Part shown: piece by piece, positions 10,501-22,050 of the stretch
How the letters are laid out: each line of letters opens with the position of its first letter
How positions within the stretch are numbered: the first letter of the stretch is position 1
NCBI RefSeq assembly: GCF_001659605.2
Contig: NC_035176.2
Span: forward strand, 22,606,847-22,670,846
Direction of reading: 5' to 3'
From: Manihot esculenta
Lineage: Eukaryota; Streptophyta; Magnoliopsida; Malpighiales; Euphorbiaceae
DNA: 64,000 bases
The notes under the pieces: model-generated
Told to the model about the DNA's origin: nothing
Seen by the model: only the letters and a program-made list of their open reading frames with translations
Database searches by the model: none
Position numbers and translations under genes: made by a program

Positions 10501-12260
10501 GCTCTAATGCCTGAAACTTCTCCAAATGCTACTCCACCAACCATTGAAATTTTAAACACAAATGAAGAAACTAGAGCAAAAAATAAAGCACTTCGCCGTG
10601 CCCAAATAAGGCCTATATGGATGCAAGATTATGAGGTAACTGGGATTGATGAAGATGAAATTACCTATTTTTCATTATTTGCATATTGTGACCCAATAAA
10701 CTTTGAAACCGTTATGAAAAAAGCAAAATAGAAGAAGGCGATAGATGCTGAAATTGAAGCTATTGAAAGGAATGATAGTTGGGAGTTGACAAAGCTTCCA
10801 AAAGGGCACAAAACCATTGGTGTCAAATGGGTCTATAAAATAAAGCTAAAGGAGAATAGTGAAATTGACAAGTATAAAGTGAGATTGGTGGCCAAGGGAT
10901 ATAAGCAAGAGTATAGTGTTGACTATACAAAAGTCTTTGCTCCAGTTGCTAGACATGATAAAATCAGGTTAATGATTGCATTGGTGGCACATAATTCTTA
11001 GCCTATCTTCCAAATGGATGTCAAATCAATATTTTTGCATAGAAACTTAGAGGAAGAGGTATTTGTTGAACAATACCTTGATTATATTAAGATTAGTAAT
11101 GAGCATAAAGTTTATAAATTAAAAAGGGCTATTTGTGGTCTAAAACAAGCTCCACGAGCTTAGTATACTCGTATTGAGACTTATTTTCTGAAAGTAGGTT
11201 TTCAGAAATGTGATTATGAGCATACATTATTTGTTAAAATTAGAGATGGTGGGAAAATATTCATTGTTTGTTTATATGTTGACAATCTTATATAAACTAA
11301 AAATGATAGTGCCATGTTTATTAAATTTAAAAGATCTATGATGGATGAGTTTGAAATGTCTGATCTTGGAAAGATGCATTACTTTCTTGGTTTGGAAGTG
11401 GTGCAATCTAATGATGGAATTTTTATTTCTCAAAATAAGTATGTGCGAGAATTTCTTGATAGATTCAAGATGAAAGATTGAAATTCTACCAACATCCCAC
11501 TTGAGTTTGGCTTGAAGTTGCACAAAGATGAAGAAGGGCAAAAGGTGAATAACACGCTTTACAAACAAATTGTGGGTAGCTTGATATATCTATCTGCCAT
11601 AAGACCAGACATTTTGTATGTTATTAGTCTTATAAGCATATATATGGAGAACCCAACTGAAATATATCTGCTAACTGCTAAGAGAATCTTTCATTACTTA
11701 CAAGGAACCAAGGATTTTGGGTTCTAAAACAAGGGTGAAAAGTCAAATTTGGTTGGTTTTACTAACAACCGTTATGCAAGAGATCAATATAGTAGAAGGA
11801 GCACTTCGAGATATATTTTTATGCTCAGGATTAGAGTTGTTTCGTGGTCTTCCAAGAAGTAATCAACTATTACTTTATCTAGTATAGAAGTTGAATTTGT
11901 AGCTACTACAACTTGTGACCATTTGGCTAAGGAGAATTCTTGATGAATTGCATTTCAATCAAGAAGGTGCTACTATCTTTTGTGATAATAATTATGCCAT
12001 CAAGTTGTCTAAGAACCTAGTGTTGCATTGTAGAAGCAAGCACATCTTCTTCCATATCGATGTGAAATATTATTTTTAAGAGATTTCTGCAATGATGGAG
12101 CAACTAAACTAGAGTATTGCCGTAATGAAGATCAGTTGGCAGATATTTTTTACTAAACCTCTCAAGCTCCTTCTCTTCCAAAAACTAAGAAGATTTATGA
12201 GCATTGACACAATGGAAAAATTCAAGAAGCAAAAGCTAAACTGAATCTTGAGAACTTTCA
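10501..12260 (+). pseudogene. copia reverse transcriptase and RNase H, broken
   Basis: The reverse transcriptase starts in the 10786-11001 open stretch (IGVKWVYKIKLKENS, VRLVAKGYKQEYSVDYTKVF, FAPVARHDKIR). It continues after a stop with FQMDVKSIFLH and GLKQAPRA. The catalytic box is YVDN where YVDD is expected, at about 11274-11285. RNase H follows from about 11740 (LVGFTNN, RRSTSRYIF, SSIEVEFVA). At least five stops interrupt the frame, mostly at former Trp, Gln or Arg codons, as expected from C-to-T decay. Confidence 0.9.
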
Positions 12261-12275
12261 ATTTAAGAGAGGGAC

Positions 12276-12580
12276 TGTTAGAATATTGTCAACAACACAT
12301 ATTCCTTTATGCATTAAGTCATAATTATATTGTTTTTTCTTATTATTTATTTATTCTCCCTAAAACTTAGGAAATGGATAGTTTAATAGAGATATGAGTA
12401 TGATAATGTTATTATGGATTTTAATTGATTTAGTTTCAGTAGTGAGTTGTTTAATTTCTTTGTGGTTTGTTAGTGTGCTTGTGGGTACAAAGTACTACTT
12501 TATAAAGTCTATAGCTGCTATTTTGAACTTTTTTTAATGCAATGTGTGTTTTTTAAGTATTTAATTTCCTTAAATTAATA
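12276..12580 (+). repeat. 3' LTR of the copia element
   Basis: TGTTAGAATATTGTC at the start, after the purine tract ending at 12275. It aligns with 7827-8147 but is shorter and diverged at its 3' end (AATTAATA). Confidence 0.85.
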
Positions 12581-12585
12581 TAATT

Positions 12586-13690
12586 GTATATGAAAATAAA
12601 ATTTGTAATTGTAAAACATAGGCTTTAAATCAATAGATTTAAATTCTTATGATTATATTTTCGTATATAGTGAAAATTTTATATAGTGTTGTTTATCATT
12701 TTTTATATATCATAATTTTAATTTTAAATAAATAGAATTAAAAATTTATTAATTTTATATGTAAGAGGTTGTGTTTATTATTTATTAATTAATGGTACTT
12801 TTAAAAGAAATATTATAACTTTATTTAATACTAAGGAATTAAATAAATAAAAAATTAAAAAATATACAAACTTTAATATGAGTAAAGTACAATCACGTTA
12901 GAATGATATTATGATAATGGGCTAGTAATTTTAAATGGTTATTGAAAAGCAATATTTAATGATAAAATTATATCGTACAATAAAATTAATATAAAATAAA
13001 TATAAAAAATAAATTTTTAATATTTATAACGGATATAAATAATGTATAATACACATTAAAATAATAATTAGTAACAATTAAAATATTTTAAACATGTTTG
13101 AGATCAGGTGTCTGATTAACTCGTGCCCCTGACTCCCTTTTGGCTAGAAATCTATGCCTAGCATCTTTTCATATATAGAATCATCATAGCTTATTAATCT
13201 AAAAAAATATATCATTTCATGGATGAACTTGGCCAACTTTATATACGTAATTCTTTTTAATGTCAAATAATGTTCTCATTACTTTTGTCAAGTTTCATTG
13301 GTGAAAATTTATACGAACTTAGCATCAAATATTCAATTTTAGATAAAATTTTCTCAATTTTGAAATTGTAGATAATTTTATTAAAATTTAAAAAATTAAA
13401 TTAAATTACTAAAATGTGTGAAATTTAGCTTTTTATACCCATAAGCCTTTCAAACTTAATTTAAACATTTAGCCACAATTACAATACAAATAAAAAAAGT
13501 GAATTTTATTATTCAAAATTAAAAAATCAAACTATAATCATTACAAAACGCAATATTTTAGACTTTCATATCTAATAAACTTAAGGAATATGAATCTATA
13601 CATTAATAAAGATATTATTATATAAAAATAAGGCCTATATGCAGATTCTCAATAAACCAAATTTTCATTTTCATTTTTGTCAAAGTTAAA
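12586..13690. other. AT-rich intergenic DNA, no feature supported
   Basis: No open reading frame, repeat or RNA gene recognised in about 1.1 kb. Confidence 0.5.
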
Positions 13691-14434
13691 TTAATACCCT
13701 ACGAAAGCACTGCTGGTGTTGCTACCGAAGAGTTGATGCCCCCTATTGCTAATTGCTGCTCTTTTTATAAGTGAAAAACCCTAGACTAATCCTTCTTGGA
13801 GTTGAAATCCTTCTTCAATTTGGTTTTTAATTCCCTTCTTAATTGAGTTTCTTCATAATTGAAATTTCTTGAGGGGAGGAATCCTTTTTGCAGAGTGTTT
13901 TGATATGCTTCAGATGTGTCTTGACATATTTGAGGTAGGATAGAACTCTTAAACTTATAGAATTTTGAATTTTTGCAATTTCCCTCATTTCTGCACTTCC
14001 TACTAGAGACGGTCAATTTGGACAAATCACTTGCTCCAATCGTTTCTTTAAGACACTTTTGGGTTTCAGCTACCATTGTCTTCAGGCGATTTGGCTAGTG
14101 ATCCGGGCAAATCAGCTTGGGCACATCAAGACTTGAATTTTGGCTTCTTCTTCCTGCAGCTTCCTTAGTCCTCTTTGAGGTTGATTTGGCCAAATCGCTT
14201 CAGCCAAATCAATTCTTCAGCATTTTAAGCTATTTTTCTTCAAGTTTCCATTTTTCACTTTTCCTGAAAAATATTGTAAAAATACAAATTAAGCTAGCAA
14301 AATGCATACTTAATCAGTAATAATAATAATAAAAATATGGCTAAATTATGCTTGATCATGGTTCTTTATAATAATTTCAAAATTTAAGGTTGTCCATTGT
14401 CCACCATTTCTTGGCCCTAACTTCACTGACTAAA
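13691..14434. other. Unassigned higher-GC stretch left of element A, perhaps an old LTR or leader
   Basis: Base composition rises here. A TATA-like TTTTTATAAG (about 13762-13771) is followed by AAAACCCTAG. Within 200 bp there are repeated ATTTGG.CAAATC motifs, including the exact 14-bp palindrome GATTTGGCCAAATC at 14183-14196. The open frames on either strand have no recognisable domain. Element A inserted at its right edge. It could be part of an LTR, or promoter and leader sequence of a lost gene. Confidence 0.35.
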
Positions 14435-14875
14435 TGACATAGAGCAACTAGTCTTGGACTTTACGGCAAATTTGGATCGGACCTAATTTTTATTATCAAC
14501 GTTCGATGGAGACCCACGATAGCTTTTTGGAAAGAGAATTCCGAAACACATGATTTTCAAAAGTGTGACAAGGGCCGCAGGCTTGTCACAAAGTTTGATA
14601 TGTAAATTTCATCGTTTAGGGGATCAATTTTGCATTTTAATTATTTTTTAGGATATTTTTATAATTTTGCATATTAGGGTATTATTATAATTTTGCATAT
14701 TAGGGTTTCTTTCTCTATTATAAATAGCCTTCCTTGGCTATTAGAGGGTGACTTTTTCAATCTCTAAAGAATTACAATAAGATTTTTTCGGCTTCTAGCC
14801 TATCTTTCTCTTATATCGTCTTAGCCAAGCGATATTGGTTAAAACTCCTAACGGAGTCTAAATAGTCCTTTATCA
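14435..14875 (+). repeat. 5' LTR of element A
   Basis: Runs TGACATAGAGC...CTTTATCA. A TATA-like TATTATAAATAG lies at about 14717-14728. It matches 19138-19577 closely; differences are mainly transitions. Confidence 0.92.
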
Positions 14876-14878
14876 GAT

Positions 14879-14890
14879 TGGTATCAGAGC
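14879..14890 (+). promoter_or_regulatory. Primer binding site, tRNA-Met (element A)
   Basis: TGGTATCAGAGC, an exact match to the common plant tRNA-Met primer site, 3 bp after the LTR. Confidence 0.92.
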
Positions 14891-14901
14891 AAAGTTCGAC
14901 C

Positions 14902-16100
14902 ATGGCAGACAACCAAGAGGCGCGACTTACTGCAATTAAGGGAGATGATCAGACAGCTGGCCCTGCAGCAGGGAATCCACTAAACCTGCCGCCGCTGCAC
15001 ACCCCCAGCCAATTGCCAATTTTGTGGCCGCCAATCTTGTGCCTGCAAATTTGCAACAGAATTATCAAGAAGGTTACAAGATCAAGATAGACCTTCGAAA
15101 CTTTTCTAGTTCGTTGGATGTAAAATCTGTTCTTGATTGATTGGCAGAGGTTGAACATTTCTTCAAAATTATGAACATGAAAAAGGATTTAAAGGTTTCG
15201 ATTCTAGCCTATAAGTTAAAAGGGGGTGCAGCAACCTGATGGAATTCGATTCAAAACGAACACTATCGGAGGAGGCTGGAACCCATATGAAATTGGGTGT
15301 TGATGAAGTAGAAGATTGAACAGTGGTTCTTGCCTAGCGATCATGCTCAGGTTTTATATAACCGGTATCATGACTGTGTGCAGGGGAATCGAAGAGAAGA
15401 TGAATATACCGATGAGTTTTTTAGATTGCAGGCGAGGTGTGAAAACTGTAAGAATGAAGCCCAGCAGGTTGCTCATTATTAGAGAGGCCTGAATCACAAA
15501 ATTCATTGTGTGATAGAAGTAGCTGCGATTTTCACTTTGGCAGATGCCATTGAGATGGCAAAAAGGGCAGAGGAGCATGTTGATTGGCAGCCACAACAGC
15601 AGTATAACCTGAATTTTAATTACAGAAATTCTGGTTCGACAGGGACGTAGCAGTATATAGGCAATTACAGTGGGCAACTTCTAAGGTTGTAAATTCTGAC
15701 AATCCTCAGAATACTATGGAAGAAATGAGAGACAGTAAGGAAAAAGCAGTCACCACTATAACAAACAAAGGAGGCAGAACCAATCCTTATCAGAAGCCAA
15801 TGGGAGACATATGTTACCGCTGCAGGCAACCTGATCATCGATCGAATAATTTTCTAGAACGTAGAGGAGTTAATAATGATCGCCGACAGGTTAATGTGAT
15901 TGAGTAGGTGGATGACGATGACGGATCTATTGCTGGTTCTAAAGATGGAGAGGTCACCTATGTGGTGAAAAAAATCTTATGCTCGATAAAACAGGAGGAT
16001 GAGACACAAAGGAGGAAGATTTTACAGGCAAAGTGTCGAGTAGGTTTGCAGGCTAATTGTAGATAGTTGCAGTTATGAGAATCTAATAGCTAAACAATTG
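14902..16100 (+). pseudogene. Ty3 gag of element A, broken
   Basis: The likely start is the ATG at 14902 (MADNQEARL), 11 bp after the primer site. The capsid core is read in pieces: DVKSVLD, then LAEVEHFF, AYKLKGGAAT, EQWFLPSDHAQVLYNRY, EYTDEFFRLQARCE and GLNHKIHCV, up to about 15560. The nucleocapsid zinc knuckle at about 15812-15853 reads CYRCRQPDHRSNNF, so its last cysteine is lost. Several internal stops fall at conserved Trp positions (TGG to TGA or TAG), for example after AAT at about 15237. The product would be the virus-like-particle shell protein. Confidence 0.88.
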
Positions 16101-17400
16101 GTGGAGAAATTACAGTTGCCTACATAGCCGTACCCTTTGCCATACAAAGTCGGATGGATTAAGGAAGATCTGACAATTGAGGTCAACAGAATCTGCAGCG
16201 TGCTTATCTCGATCGATAAATCTTATACTGAACTTATTAATTGTGATGTTATGGATATGGATTATTGTGGAATTTTGCTAGGTCGCCCTTGGCAATTCGA
16301 TGTTGATGCTTTGCATAAGGAGAAGGAGAATTCATACATGTTTACGTAGAATCAAAAAAGGATTACTATTTTGCCTTCCGGTTATGCGAAACATTCTAAA
16401 GTGGAAGGGAAGAATACTATTGCTATTTTCACAGGAGTGTAGAGGCTATCAGGTGCAGTTGAAAATTTTGGAGGCACACTGGCTTTATTAGTGAGAGCAA
16501 AAGGTGCAATGGATGATGCACCATCTTTACCTCCACCCGTCAAAGAGCTGTTGAAGGAGTTTCCTAAGTTAGTGGAGGAATCCTCCAAGCTTCCACCTCT
16601 GCTGGATATCCAACATCAGATTGATCTCATTTCTGGATCAAAGTTACCGAATCTGTCTCATTAGAAGATGAGTCCAAAAGAGAGTAAATTCCTCCAAGAA
16701 TAGATTGGAGAATTATTGAAGAAGGGGCATATTCGGGAGAGCATTAGTCCCTGCGGAGTACCTACCCTATTAGTTCCAAAGAAAGATGAGACTTGGAGAA
16801 TGTACATGGATAGCAGGACCATCAACAAAATTACAGTTCAGTATTGATTTCCTATTCTATGACCGGATGACATGCTGGATCAGCTATCCGAATTTAAAGT
16901 CTTCTCTAAGATCGACCTTAAAAGCGACTATCACCAAGTTTGGATTAAGGAGGGAGATGAATGGAAGACAGCCTTCAAGACTAAGGAAGACTTGTATGAG
17001 TGGCTGGTTATATCCTTTGGTTTGATGAATACACCTAGCACTTTTATGTGACGTTATTTCTTATGCAAATTTATGGTTGTTTATTTTAATGATATCTTAA
17101 TTTTTAGTCGCAGCGAAGAAGAACATTTACAGCATCTCCGTCAAGTCATGAAAGCCTTGTAAGAAAGTGAACTGGTTATTAATCTTAAAAAGTACATTTA
17201 TATGACGGAGCGCGTTCTGTTCCTGTGATTCATTGTTAGTACAAAAGGGATACATGTTAATGAAAAGAAGCTAGAAGCAATACGGAATTGGCCCATCCCA
17301 AAACTATTTCTGAAGTTCACAGCTTTCATGGTCTTGCTACTTTTTATCGATAGTTTATCAGAAATTTCAGCAGCATCGTTGCCCCTATTACAAATTGGTT
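16101..17400 (+). pseudogene. Ty3 protease and reverse transcriptase of element A, broken
   Basis: The distal protease motif ILLGRPWQFD lies near 16272-16301. The linker to RT contains LPPLLDIQHQIDLISGSKLPN (split over 16591-16650). RT motifs follow in order: [20 protein letters not shown] (about 16726-16785), [12 protein letters not shown] (about 16906-16940) and VVYFNDILIFS (about 17074-17106). In the last, the first catalytic Asp of the YxDD box is Asn. Stops occur near 16663, 16704, 16846, 17049 and 17161. Confidence 0.9.
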
Positions 17401-18050
17401 GAAGAAAAAGAGAGTGCAGAAATTTGCTTGGACTAACACTGCCAACAAGAGCTTTGAAAAGATTAAAGATAAGCTTACTTCTACCCCTATTCTTGCTCTA
17501 CCCGATTTTGATAAACTGTTTGAGGTTGAATGTGATACTTGCAGAGTTGGGATTGGCAGAGTGTTGTCACAGTCTAAAAGGCCTATTGCCTTCTTTAGTG
17601 AGAAACTGAATGAAGCTAAGAAGAAGTGGTCTACTTATGAGCAGGAGTTATATGTAGTATTCCGGCCTTTTAAAACTTGGAAACAGTATCTGATGGGGTG
17701 AGAGTTTATTATTCACACAGATCATCAATCTTTGATCCATTTTAAAACTCAAAAACATGTGAATAAGATGCACGCTTAATGGAAAGCTTATTTTGGAGCC
17801 TTTCATTATGTCATAAAACATAAGGCTGGCCATAGTAATAAGGTGGCAGATGCTTTAAGTGGGAGGACTGCTCTGTTGATTATAGTTAATCATGAGGTTG
17901 TAGGTTTTGAATTTTCGAAGGATTTATATGCTACAGATGATGACTTTGCTTATATATGGGCTAGAGTCCAGACTCACCAGCCTGCTGATGGATTCTTGAT
18001 ACATGATCACTTTCTTTTTAAGGAGAACAGGTTATGCATTCCTTGATCTT
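17399..18050 (+). pseudogene. Ty3 RNase H of element A, broken
   Basis: An open stretch from 17399 to 17701 holds [37 protein letters not shown] and [12 protein letters not shown], all typical of the Ty3 RNase H start. After a stop at 17701 it continues with FIIHTDHQSLIHF and, in 17843-18046, MADALSGR (the usual ADALSRR). These residues are conserved in element B, where the same region is split at GGTCTACTTATG by the insertion of element C. Confidence 0.9.
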
Positions 18051-19193
18051 CTCTGCAAAAAAAACTAATTCAGGAGGTCCATGGAGGAGGTTTGAGTGGT
18101 CATTTAGGGGGTGATAAGACTACTACTAGGTTGGAGGAGCGTTTTTATTGGCTATAATTAAAAAGGGATACAGGTCGGATGGTCCAGGAGTGCCTAGTTT
18201 GTCAAATTCGGAAGGGTCATTCACAAAATACGAGCTTATACACTCCATTGCCTATTCCAGCATCTCCTTTGGAGGAATTGTCTATGGATTTTATTTTTGG
18301 TCTTTCACGTACTCAATGTGGATCTGATTCAATTTTTGTTGTTGTTGACAGGTTCTCCAAAATGACGTATTTCATTCCTTGCAAGAAAACTAATTATGCT
18401 TCTCATGTTGCAAAACTATTTTTCCATGAAGTTGTTTGCTTGCATGGCATCCCTAGGACCATTACTTCTAACAGAGATGTGAAATTTCTAGCTCATTTCT
18501 AGGTGACTTTATGGAAACTTTTTGGAATTGAACTTCAATACAGCAGTGCTGCCTATCCCCAAACTGATGGACAAATTGAAGTGGTGAACCGAACGATTGG
18601 CAATCTTCTGCGCTGCATCTGTAGTAATAAGAAAACTGCTTGAGATTTTGCTTTTGCCCAAGCAGAATTTGCTTACAACAGTGTTGTCCACAGGTCCATA
18701 AAGATGTCACCATTTGCAGTTATGTACAGAAAAGTCCCAGCACATACAGTTGATCTTATTGCCCTTCCTACAGGTTCTCACAACAGTATTGCAGCAAGCA
18801 AATTGGCAAAACAACATGTGGATGTTTTTAAACAGGTACAACAATGCCTTATAGAAGCCAATGACACATATAAAGTTACAGCTGATAAACATAGGCATGT
18901 CAAGTCCTTCAATGTTGGTGACCAAGTTATGGTGTATTTACGCAAGGAATGTGGTGGAGGATAAAAAAAATTGATGATTGGTCCATTTCGGATCATTCAG
19001 AAGATTAATGACAATGTCTATGTTTTTGACCTCCCCAATGAGATGAAAATTTCTAAGACGTTTAACATGGTGGATCTATTTCAGTATTACCCTGCTGATG
19101 ACAACTCGAGATTGAGTTCTTTATAAGTGGAAGGGAATGACACAGAACAACTAGCCTTAGACTTTACGGCAGACTTGGACCATGCCTAACTTT
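18050..19193 (+). pseudogene. Ty3 integrase of element A with C-terminal extension into the 3' LTR, broken
   Basis: The zinc finger region ([14 protein letters not shown], then CLVCQIRKG at about 18194-18220) precedes the catalytic core ([50 protein letters not shown]). A GPFRIIQKINDNVYVFDLP segment at about 18979-19035 is the C-terminal domain. The same frame continues DDNSRLSSL, a stop, then VEGNDTEQL across the LTR edge at 19138, and stops near 19191. Element B reads CAA at the position of that stop, so it is a recent mutation. Confidence 0.88.
19125..19137 (+). promoter_or_regulatory. Polypurine tract of element A
   Basis: AAGTGGAAGGGAA directly before the TG of the 3' LTR. Confidence 0.8.
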
Positions 19194-19577
19194 TGCTACC
19201 GACGTACGATGGAGACCCACGATAGCTTTTCGGAAAGGAAATTTTGAGACGTACGATTTTTAAGAGTATGACGAGGGCCATAAGCCTGTCACAAAGTTCA
19301 ATATGAAAATTCCATCATTTAAGGGGTTAATTTTGCATTTTAATTATTTTTTTGGATATTTTTATAATTTTATATATTATGGTATTTTTATAATTTTGCA
19401 TATTAAGGTTTTTTCTCTATTATAAATAGTCTTTCTTGGCTATTAGAGGGTGACTTTTTCAATCTCTAAAGAATTTCAATAAGATTTTTTCGATTTTTAA
19501 CCTATCTTTTTCTTATATTGTTTTAGTCAAGCGATATTGGTTAAAATTTCTGACTGAGTCTAAATAGATTTTTATCA
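19138..19577 (+). repeat. 3' LTR of element A
   Basis: TGACACAGAAC...TTTTATCA, paired with 14435-14875. Differences by eye are mostly C/T and G/A. Confidence 0.92.
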
Positions 19578-20205
19578 TTAAAATATTGAGCATTGTTGAG
19601 CTTTTGAGCAGTTTATGCTGGAATGGTTGGAGTCTATGGATCAAGGAGTGCTGTATGTGTATTTATGGATAGAATTGACTTGGTGACCAAGTTTTTTACT
19701 CTTTGGAAACTTGGTAATCAAGTATTCTGATTGTTAGAATCTTAGGACCAAGTCTTCCATGAAATTATGTAAGTTCTCCATTTTCTTGAATTTGAATTAT
19801 CCATTTTGTCATAACGAAAATCGGTTGCATCTTTGACTCAACTCACCTTCACTTTTTGAAGCTTCGTTACTAGCAAGAAATAAATCCCTTCTCTTGCAGC
19901 TTAATCCAAGTAACTGTCTCTTGAACTCTACAGGAAATATTTGATTGTTGCATTTAACATTGTCTAATTAATCATGTGGCCCAATCCTTTAATTAATTTA
20001 GTCCAAATAATTAAAATTAAATAATGGTGCAAACTTAAGTGTAATTTAAAAAACTCATCAACCAAAATAATGCTCTCAAGCGTTAAATCATTACAAATTA
20101 AAGCATCACCAAGTACATTATTGATAAGATTTGCATCCTTTTTTGGTGAAATACAATTTCCACCTGGCCAAATTATTCCATTACAATTATAGCATAGGGA
20201 AATAT
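19578..20205. other. Intergenic DNA between element A and the first PP2 gene
   Basis: 19578-19960 has nearly normal base composition but no domain or repeat that I recognise. Part of 20100-20213 is probably the 3' untranslated region of the PP2 gene. Confidence 0.4.
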
Positions 20206-20213
20206 ACAAGATT

Positions 20214-21185
20214 TTAATTGTGGTTTGAACTTGTCTGGCTAACTTTAGCCTGATAAATTAGCAAACCTCCCTTCCATCTGCCAGACCACACTTCGTATAA
20301 GCCGAAATAAAGAGTGTTGTCATGATTATCATTTTGAACTTCAAAACGCTTGTCAATCGTAATTCTTTTTCTGTTGCCATCCTTATTGTCTGATAAGGTA
20401 ATCTTTTGCCCTTTGTATGTTCCTCTCTTTCCAGCCTTTGCCAACATAAAAACTGAACTCCCATTCCACCCAAAAGCATCTTCTTTCATCTCTACCTCAA
20501 AGCTTATCTCATAGGTCTTCCCTTTCACCATCTGTGGATCGTTGATTGAGCCTGTTACTTCAAGCCAACACACCTGCAGTAACTCTGCTGGATCTTCCTT
20601 CCTGCAAAGTGCAAGCCTTAAGTTTTTGAGAGCAAGTTTATCTAACTTTTCATAGGTTAAGTTTTAAATATTTTTTCACTATCATTATTAGTAACAGATC
20701 TGCATATCCGTTACTAAATCACGATACTTTTTCCATAAAAAATTTGGGAAAAAGTTTTTATGTTCTCACCCGACAGGCATCTTCCAATAGCGAGGGTCAT
20801 TTCCCCAAACGATGTTAAGTGCTCTTGGTTTAAGCACCCAACTCATGACTGGATCCTGCATTTACCAAATTTGATAAACTAAATTCCCAAACTCATTTTC
20901 AGAATGACTCAACCATCAAAAAATGCAAAAAAAGTAAAAATAAAAATAAAAATAAAAATTATTTTTCATAAAATAATGAAATTTAAGTTTCGAAATATGA
21001 AAAGAGGAAAAGGAAATGCATGCTAACAGTTATAGAATGTGCTCTTCTTATTGAGACAGAGAAGATAATCAAAGAGCACTTGTTAAGAATCAAATAGCCA
21101 CATAATCAAAGAGATAGTTAAGCATTCTAACCTTCTGCATTTCCAATTCTGCTGGAACTGCCTCATGATGTGGTCTAATTGACAT
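20214..21185 (-). CDS. Phloem protein 2-like lectin (PP2-A type), gene 1
   Basis: Three exons on the minus strand: 21185-21132, 20855-20770 and 20601-20214, giving 175 codons plus stop. Introns of 276 and 168 bp start GTTAG and GTGAG and end CAG. Exon 1 encodes MSIRPHHEAVPAELEMQK. Exon 2 has PRALNIVWGNDPRYW. Exon 3 carries the lectin core with VCWLEVTGSI, SVFMLAKAGKRG and the C-terminal signature FGLYEVWSGRWKGGLLI. PP2 proteins are phloem and cytosolic carbohydrate-binding proteins linked to sieve-tube sealing and defence. This short form has no F-box, TIR or signal peptide and resembles the PP2-A9/A10 subgroup. All splice sites are intact and the frame is open, so it is probably functional. 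The start is the first ATG of exon 1, conserved in gene 2. Confidence 0.87.
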
Positions 21186-21280
21186 CTTGAGAGGGAAAAA
21201 AAAAAGATCAAATAGCCTTGAAGGAATGAAGAGAGATGTAGATCTCACAAAGCTCCACCAAATTTCTATATTTTCTGCCC

Positions 21281-21396
21281 CCTTTAGACAATATTGACAA
21301 GAAGGAAGGAATTTCCTTTGTTGTTAATTCAGAAGCTTTTCAAGAAATGAGAATTTATAAAAATAAGAAAAGGTAGAGGTACGCTTTGTACGGAAT
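21281..21396 (-). promoter_or_regulatory. Conserved proximal promoter/leader block of PP2 gene 1
   Basis: About 100-210 bp upstream of the start codon. It aligns by eye with 29142-29266 upstream of gene 2 (CAATATTGACAAGAAGGAA, then GAATGAGAATTT-like, then CTTTG.ACGGAAT). A TATA candidate on the minus strand is TTTATAAATTC near 21352-21362. Conservation between the two copies reflects duplication; its role as promoter is inferred. Confidence 0.5.
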
Positions 21397-21649
21397 TATT
21401 CATTTTACAACAAAAATAATTTAAATATATAATTTTATTTTTTTTTTATGAGAGTGGATAATTGACCGTTAGAGTCACTATCATGTCCAAGTCAGAAAGG
21501 ATTTTAAAAGTAAATAATTGTAAATTATTGCATTTGATAATTATGAAAGGTCTTTCGAGAATATGGATGCCAACAGGACTCTCAAATAGATTACGATTGT
21601 TATTCCTTCTGTGATGTGATATTTGTCTATACGAGAATTAGAGTCGGTT

Positions 21650-22050
21650 TACGACTTCAAGCAACTAAATTGAAATTTAACCTAAATTTAAATCAGATTT
21701 AATTTTTACTTTTAATTTTTGATAAAAATTTATAATAATTTTGTTAAAAAAAAAATTTGAGACACACAATTTTTAAAAGTGTGATAAAAACTGTAAATTT
21801 ATTATAAAATTTGATATAAAAATTCAATTGTTTAAAAAATAAATTTTATATTTTAATTATTTTTTTTTAAATATTGTTATAATTTTATATATTAAATTTT
21901 TTTTTTCATTATAAATAGACTATTTTGACTATTAAAAATTCACTTTTTAATTTTTAAAAAATTTTAAAAGACTGTTCATCTTTCAGCATATTTTTTTTAT
22001 ATCATTTTAACCAAACGATATTGATTAAAATTTTTTTTATTTGTAAATTT
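21650..22050 (+). mobile_element. Ancient solo LTR of the element A family, heavily C-to-T decayed
   Basis: It follows the element A LTR from CAAGCAACTAAATTG (GAGCAACTAGTCTTG in A), through GAGACACACAATTTTTAAAAG, ATTATAAATAGACTATTTTGAC and ATCATTTTAACCAAACGATA, to about 22050. Almost every CG in A appears here as TG, CA or TA. No internal domain lies beside it. It sits inside the duplicated promoter region of PP2 gene 1. Confidence 0.75.

Larger units (their letters stand above)
7827..12580 (+). mobile_element. Complete but decayed Ty1/copia retrotransposon
   Basis: Two LTRs (7827-8147 and 12276-12580) flank an internal region with gag, protease, integrase, reverse transcriptase and RNase H in copia order. 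A 5-bp target duplication TAATT lies at 7822-7826 and 12581-12585. A tRNA-Met type primer site follows the 5' LTR and a purine tract (AAGAGAGGGAC) precedes the 3' LTR. Its length of 4754 bp is normal for copia. The coding region is broken by many stops and shifts, and the LTRs differ by several substitutions and indels, so the insertion is old. Confidence 0.92.
14435..19577 (+). mobile_element. Element A: complete Ty3/gypsy chromovirus (CRM/Reina-like), coding region broken
   Basis: 5143 bp, with 441- and 440-bp LTRs, a tRNA-Met primer site, a purine tract before the 3' LTR, and gag, protease, RT, RNase H, integrase in Ty3 order. The flanks are CTAAA and TTAAA, an imperfect 5-bp target duplication. 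The pol reading phase runs past the 3' LTR boundary, which is known for CRM-clade chromoviruses. With the short size this suggests CRM or Reina; the clade call is an inference. The same family supplies element B (30533-55190) and the remnant at 21650-22050. Confidence 0.92.

Noticed and set aside
13786..14320. Open frames of 96 and 67 codons left of element A, considered as a host gene
   Set aside because: No domain, no consistent exon structure, and the two frames lie on opposite strands. I list the stretch as unassigned.
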